A stretch of 64,000 nucleotides of DNA from the NCBI RefSeq assembly GCF_024868665.1, contig NC_079891.1, positions 23,598,103-23,662,102 of the forward strand, given 5' to 3'. Source of the stretch: Triplophysa rosa (Eukaryota; Chordata; Actinopteri; Cypriniformes; Nemacheilidae). Shown piece by piece: positions 50,536 through 64,000 of this stretch. Position numbers and translations under genes: made by a program. Each line of letters begins with the position of its first letter. Within the stretch, counting starts at the first letter, position 1. A model generated the notes under the pieces. That model did no database searches. It was not told the DNA's origin and saw nothing but the letters and a program-made list of their open reading frames with translations.

Positions 50536-52874
50536 TCTTTGTAATACTATATACACATTAAATTGATTTTTTTGTTTATCTGTCATTAAGAACTACATTC
50601 ATTCATTCTGTTTCAGAGTGATTTTAGAAATATGGTCAAATTTGTCTGTAAACAACAGAAAATAAGGATCTCTCCACAAACACCATTCTCCTCAGCCGTT
50701 CATCAGGCTCTAGTATATTCACGGCTGAATGTCTCCAAATCCCCTCCTTTACAGCTACCGACATCTGCCATATGTTTCCTCAAGCATGCCCAAATATGCT
50801 GCATGATTTTTGAACTTCCATACATTCTTTCCTGTTACACCTCTGCTTGTATGGCTGCCAGCTACCTTCAATCATTCAGCAAGCTGTAAATGGGCAGCCC
50901 AGCTGCTAAGATCAAGTGTCTCCATCCACATAGCCTCACCATTTTTCCACATAGGCTAATAAGCATAAGCGGTGATCCCATGGTGCTTAAGAGATCAAGC
51001 TTCCATGCACTGTAATGTATTTTTGAAAAACTTAAAATGACAAAAAACTCCCACAAATTTACAGGCAAAACAGGGGAAAATTTTTACAATTTATTTTTGA
51101 AAATACGGTCAAAAGAGCGTAATTTTTTGGGAAAAACAGGGAAAGCATGCAATTTTACAGGGATTTTTTTTATTTTACAGTTTATTAAATGTCATTTTTT
51201 ACAGGATTTTTTTACAGTGTGGGTAATGTTATGATATAAGGACTAAATTAGCACTTGGGACATTTATCACTAGTCAAAAATATCTTTGAAATTAGTAAAC
51301 TAGTCAATTTATATATCAACATATACGTATATCAATAATGCAGAAATGCATACGTTTGTGAGGTTGGAAAGCATTAGAACAAAAATGTAAATGTTACATA
51401 TTTTCATATCAGGGATGCATATTACTGTCTTTGGGTGCACTAAGTGCATTGGGTGGGCATGAAGGCTCTGAATGAGATGCAGTGCTGTGATGTGCTCCAA
51501 ATAGATTTACACCTTTATCTGAACCAAAGCAGAAACACTATGTTTGCTTTTCCTGCTAAATATAACACACCGAGGTGTAAGTGTGTATGTGCGTGAATGG
51601 AGCTCAAACATTGTGGGGTATTCCACAGGGGACTATCGCAGGCACACACCTGGATGTTTGCGCATCGGTCGGAACTCGGTGTCCACGTGCGTGTAAATTT
51701 AGCAAAAGTCGCCACACGGTAGCGTCTGTTTTGTTTTTTCAGCACACACCTGTGTATGATGTTCCTGTTTGGGATGACAACATTTAAACTGCCAGCAACC
51801 AGCATGTGGGCAAAGCAAAGAGACGGTGGAGTCGGATGGAAGAAGCAAATTAAATTTAACGTGGTAGGCAGTCTCCAAAGACTGACAGTATATAAAAAGA
51901 AGAAAAGGAGATGCTGACAGATGCTAAGAGAAGGAAACTTTTTATCACATAGGACACATGTATAAAGAGGTAGGATATATAATCTAAAAAAATATATATT
52001 TTGGGTGTTTTTCTGAAATACGACTTTAATGGGTGCTTGCAAAACCAAACCCCCACTGCTAGGAGACATATAAATTTGATATTCATAGAAAATGTGCCAT
52101 ACAGGTGTGCATTTAGAGTCATTTTACAACAGCTTCAAACACGGCTCATCCATTCAGAACTCAGAATGGCTTACTCTGAGCTATTCTCACCCCTAATAGC
52201 AAAGAAAAGGTGAAGAAACTCCAAGTAGGGAAAGGGGCAGAAGAGGAAGAACAGTGTGTTCCCAGTGAGGACTGATGCTGCACTTGTTCATGCGATATAA
52301 AGATGTTTCCAGGAAGAGTAAATGATGACAGCAACTTATCGTATCATACTGCACCACACCCGCTTCATTTAGTTCTTCAGCAAAATATCCACACACATTT
52401 TACACAGCGATCCATCAGCTTGGATACTTATGGTATACAGTAAACGGAGTGTTTCTGGTTTATTAGTGATAATGTCAGGATGACCCACACTCGAGCAATC
52501 TGTCAAGACCTGAATGTTCAAGCTCTGAGCGAGAGCACTCGCTGGTACCACAAAACACACAGATGGACCATGATAAAGAACAGATTGCTTCATACCTCAC
52601 TGTCCTCACATCCATCAACACACATGCAGCATTGCATAACAACGGTCCCAACACTGAGGTTTAGAGTCGATGACAACTCGCTTCGGATTATACATGGTAA
52701 TTGCCCACTAATAGAGATTTATCCAGCATTCAGCAAGACAGCATTCTATATTTCTCATATGAATATGCTGTATTGATTATCTTTTTTTATAACCAGGTTT
52801 TACTACAAAACACCATGGTTAATGCAGCAAAACTAATTTGTGGTTACCTAAAGCATTGTTTTTTGTACATTAAA
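50536..52874. other. No gene supported; possible MITE at 51010-51230
   Basis: 51010-51230 is rich in tttttacaggattttttt-type motifs and ends ttttacagtgtggg, like a worn CACTGTAAA-tipped element. A 184-codon minus-strand frame (51515-52069) has no recognised domain or start context and is treated as chance. Confidence 0.35.
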
Positions 52875-53086
52875 GGCGGGGTGTCCGATTTCCGAATTAT
52901 GCTCGTTGAGACAAGTCGGGCCGAGTACCAAAACAACCTTGTAGCCAATCAGCAGTAAGGTGCACAGTGCACAGGACGGACATTAGCCGAGCCGAGCGCT
53001 GACGAAAGCGAAAGATGGGGGTAGGGGTGTGTCTGTTTTGGTGATTTGAACATCAACAACGGCTATGAGAAATCGGACACCCCGCC
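52875..53086. mobile_element. 212-bp MITE with perfect 18-bp TIR
   Basis: GGCGGGGTGTCCGATTTC at the left and its exact complement at the right. Too short to code. Target duplication not clear. Confidence 0.8.
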
Positions 53087-53234
53087 GATGTAATGTATTC
53101 ATAAATTTGCTGTAAATTATGCTTTCATCAAATGTAGTTTTTGTCTTTACATTTTATCAACACATTTATTTATGGGAATAAAACCCATGAGTTGTACAGC
53201 TTTATAAAAATTAGATATGACCTTGCGCAACTTC

Positions 53235-53582
53235 TTAAAGGGACACTCCACCCAAAATGAAAATTTGGTCATGAAATACTCCCCCTCAAGTTGTTCCAAA
53301 CCTGTTAAATACAAATAAAGATATTAGGGAAAATGTAAGCAACTGACATTTCTGGGGCATCATTGACTACCATAGTAGAAAAAAATGTTGTATAATGACA
53401 TTTATATTTATAAACCACCAGTTCTGGGGCACCTTTGACTTGAAATTTTTCCTACTGTGGTAGTCAATGATGGTCAGTTGCTAACAGTTTCCCAAATATA
53501 TATCTTTGTGATCAACCGAACAAGGTTTATACAGGTTTGGATCAACTAGAGTGTGAGTAAATGACGACAGAAATTTCTTTAA
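53235..53582. mobile_element. AGGGATAGTTCACCC MITE, full-length long form
   Basis: ttaaagggacactccaccc to gtaaatgacgacagaaatttctttaa, with gactaccatagtag and the complementary ctactgtggtagtc near the middle. It serves as the reference for the split copy at 21.3-22.7 kb. Confidence 0.82.
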
Positions 53583-54983
53583 AACAGTAAATAGTATTTT
53601 ATACTGTAACTATACCAGATAGTATTGTTTTCAAATGAACACTATGTTAAATGTAGATTCACAGTTTTTAGCCTTTTATTTTATATTCTATACTCCGTCT
53701 CTTGTGGGACATCTCCTATAGTCCCTTCAAGCTCTTATTTTAGCTTCAGAGTTCTGGCTCTAGCAGACTCTTCTGTGATGCAGGAGCAGAGGATGTTGGG
53801 ATAGCTGCCCACTGATAAACTGTAGGAGACCGACGGGGATTTGTGGGATAGAGATGACAGATTAATCCTCTCGATTGAAAGGGAGAGATGTGGAGAGTTA
53901 TGAAACATCACAAATATCTCGGGTAAGACGGTCGAAAGTCCATGAAAGTGATTTGTATTCCAATAATGCTCGCTTAAAGGGATTTTTAGTGCACCAGGTG
54001 AACTCCGCAACAAAATCCTCAAAGAAAAGTGGGATTAGTCAACCTAAGACAGCAAAAACAGTTTTTCCCCTGGCCAGTCTATGACCTAAATTAATCACAC
54101 AATAAAATTTCCTCCAGTCCATTTGTCTTAACAGTCAAGCGTCCCTGGATGGTAGCGGATGTCATCATTTTCAGGGATCACACACAGGAGTATCTGGGCC
54201 TCAATTCAGTATAGCTTTCCAGTCCCTTTCCTTCTCTCACTGCCATTTATACTGACATGTTAATGGCCGGTTTTGAATTACAGCCTTATCTTTGAGACGC
54301 TGGAGAGAAACGCAGAGCACACACACAAGAACAGGCTCTTTCAATTTATATACCTTGATGATTTCATCTAACAGAACGGATTCATGGTTCTTTTGAGACA
54401 GGAGCAGTGGCGTCTCCTCAATGTGTCTGCAAGGATGATCTCTTACGTTCACCTCTCCCTTCTTGCCACCATGTGTTATCAGTCTGGTGGTTTTGTCAGT
54501 CATGGTTCTTTTTTAACAGGCTGTAAATGGAAGGCTGTGTTCACTCATGCGGCGCATCAGAAACGTTGCTTTGTAACCTCAGACGTGGCTACTGTGAATT
54601 CCTTCTGCTAAATTACTCAAAAGAAAAGGTTCACTGTGAATGTATTCATATATTCACCTAACTGTGAATGAAATAGCTTTTATTTGTTTAGAGAAACCCA
54701 CGCATCAAAACCTTTGGGTTCCTCATTTTTTCTTGGGTTTGCAAGATACACAGTCTATAAATCTGCAAACAGCCAAAATATTGACTAATATCAATGGTTT
54801 TAGTCATTTGTAGGTTTTAAGAGAATAATGAATATATTTCTAATTAAAAATGCATAAAAAGAACGTTCTGTAACACTGGTTACAGGGAAAAAATATAAAG
54901 CGTGTGGTTATTTCGTTTGCAGCATAATGACACTCAATAATGAATATATACTGCCGCCTAGATGTGACATGTAGTACTATTGC
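53583..54983. other. No gene supported
   Basis: Frames at 53735-54022 and 54237-54611 show no recognised domain. No spns2 C-terminal exon was found here either. Confidence 0.35.
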
Positions 54984-55190
54984 TGCTGTCTTTCTAAACC
55001 TTGTATCTCTATATTTTGTGATTTTTATTTTTTGTCACAAATCATTATTATTAATCCACCCTTGATGTTTGTCACTGGGTTTTGCAAATATCTAATCAAT
55101 AAAAAGAATTAAAAACCGCTTGTCAACTTTGACAACACAGTATTTAATCATTTAAAAAGGACAGCGTTTTTTCCATTTCCTGAAAAACTG
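54984..55190 (-). repeat. Inverted copy of the ATATTTGCAAAACCCA repeat
   Basis: The plus strand reads ctgtctttctaaaccttgta, tgggttttgcaaatatctaa and agcgttttttccatttcctg, the reverse order of the 15.4-kb copy. Confidence 0.6.
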
Positions 55191-55515
55191 AATTTGAACC
55201 TCTTAGGTTTCGGCTGGACAGCGACGAAATTGAAGGTGGACAAATCAACATATTGGTTTGTTTTCTCACATGGCCATCATGCAAGTGTCATGAATCCACA
55301 ATATAACTAAACAGCATGTTAATCACCACACAACCAGGATTAGGAAAGATTTCCACAGGTGTGGTTGTCAACACTGACATCACTAGGCGCTTGGGGTTAA
55401 GTGGGGTTACAAAGATCCCCAAACTAATAGTTTCATCCTACAGTTTGTCTTATTAGCTTTTATTTCATCTGTTGGTCGCCATGTTTTACAGCTAAACGAG
55501 AAGATATTTCACATT

Positions 55516-55521
55516 TTTATT
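55516..55521 (-). terminator. ruvbl2 polyadenylation signal
   Basis: The plus strand reads tttatt, that is AATAAA on the coding strand, about 155 nt beyond the ruvbl2 stop codon. It is the first canonical signal downstream and fits a short 3' UTR. Confidence 0.6.
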
Positions 55522-55674
55522 CAATGAACACAACATATAAAATTTACCAATACCAAGTAACAAAATGAGAGGAGAAAATGTTCATAAGTACACTTAAATG
55601 ACGGAATACTTTTAAGATGGTAAAAAAAAAACTTCACTTGAACAATAACTAAACACGTCTCTTCACAATTCAAC

Positions 55675-63819
<8,145 letters not shown>

Positions 63820-64000
63820 AGTGACATACGAGTCACAACATTCCAGCTAACGATAACTGGTTTCGAAAACTCTTAACGTAACAGTTAGTTTTAGAAAATA
63901 GATTTAAATTGCAAATACATTAACAGTAACGTAAGCATGTTGAAGTTTTATATATTCACTGAAGAATGTGATTACAAGGACTAAACCACTATAAAAATTA
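63820..64000 (-). promoter_or_regulatory. Presumed ruvbl2 5' region
   Basis: This is the sequence upstream of the possible ATG. No TATA box at a usual distance, and no strong CpG cluster. A promoter is expected here from position only. Confidence 0.3.

Noticed and set aside
51515..52069. 184-codon minus-strand frame, the longest non-repeat frame in the window
   Set aside because: No recognised domain, no splice or promoter context, and a composition like random AT-rich DNA. I would reconsider with transcript support.
53735..54022. 95-codon minus-strand frame between the two genes as a spns2 or ruvbl2 exon
   Set aside because: It does not match either protein and lacks paired splice sites in a fitting frame.

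Overview
This window is nuclear genomic DNA from a teleost fish, probably a cyprinid or close relative. The basis is intron-split vertebrate genes, a Tc1 transposon, many hAT and Harbinger-like elements, an L2-type LINE, DANA-like SINE sequence, and about ten copies of a palindromic repeat starting TTAAAGGGATAGTTCACCC that I know as abundant in zebrafish-type genomes. A run of exactly 100 N (30669-30768) and a single N (40405) mark a scaffolded draft assembly. Bacterial features such as operons, RBS and CRISPR arrays are not expected and were not seen.

Left part (1-30668): the plus strand carries three consecutive coding exons (15243-15379, 20561-20712, 25792-25858) of a spinster-family major facilitator transporter, best matched from memory to spns2, the sphingosine-1-phosphate exporter. 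They splice in frame and encode the MFS motif-A loop and the following membrane segments. The first exon is not recognised upstream and the C-terminal exons are not recognised downstream, so the gene is partial here. The introns are filled with transposon fossils: a 1560-bp Tc1 element, MITEs, a tandem duplicated 270-bp repeat with CA tracts, and a hAT element with a perfect 8-bp target duplication.

Middle part (30769-55500): this stretch is dominated by repeats. It holds an LTR cut by the assembly gap, two loci of a repeat with about 335-bp internal periodicity that carries perfect GGTCAnnnTGACC palindromes, a CRE/CCAAT promoter-like region with a possible first exon (35.0-35.3 kb), a minus-strand cluster of decayed exons including a KDZ-transposon-type zinc-finger exon (36.9-39.8 kb), a 1.1-kb polypyrimidine tract (46.3-47.4 kb) and a hAT element containing a tRNA-like sequence (48.1-48.9 kb).

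Right part (55500-63830): the minus strand carries an essentially complete ruvbl2 (reptin, RuvB-like AAA+ ATPase). Fourteen coding exons join in frame from VATTKVPEVRD to a stop at 55675, giving 460 residues, plus a short uncertain first exon. Its introns hold an L2 LINE fossil with a nested BED-finger hAT, a hAT with a nested Harbinger-like element, and a MITE fragment. Three of these insertions end within roughly 20-25 bp of splice sites. spns2 and ruvbl2 have unrelated jobs (lipid export; chromatin remodelling and complex assembly) and lie in tail-to-tail orientation with the gap and repeats between them.
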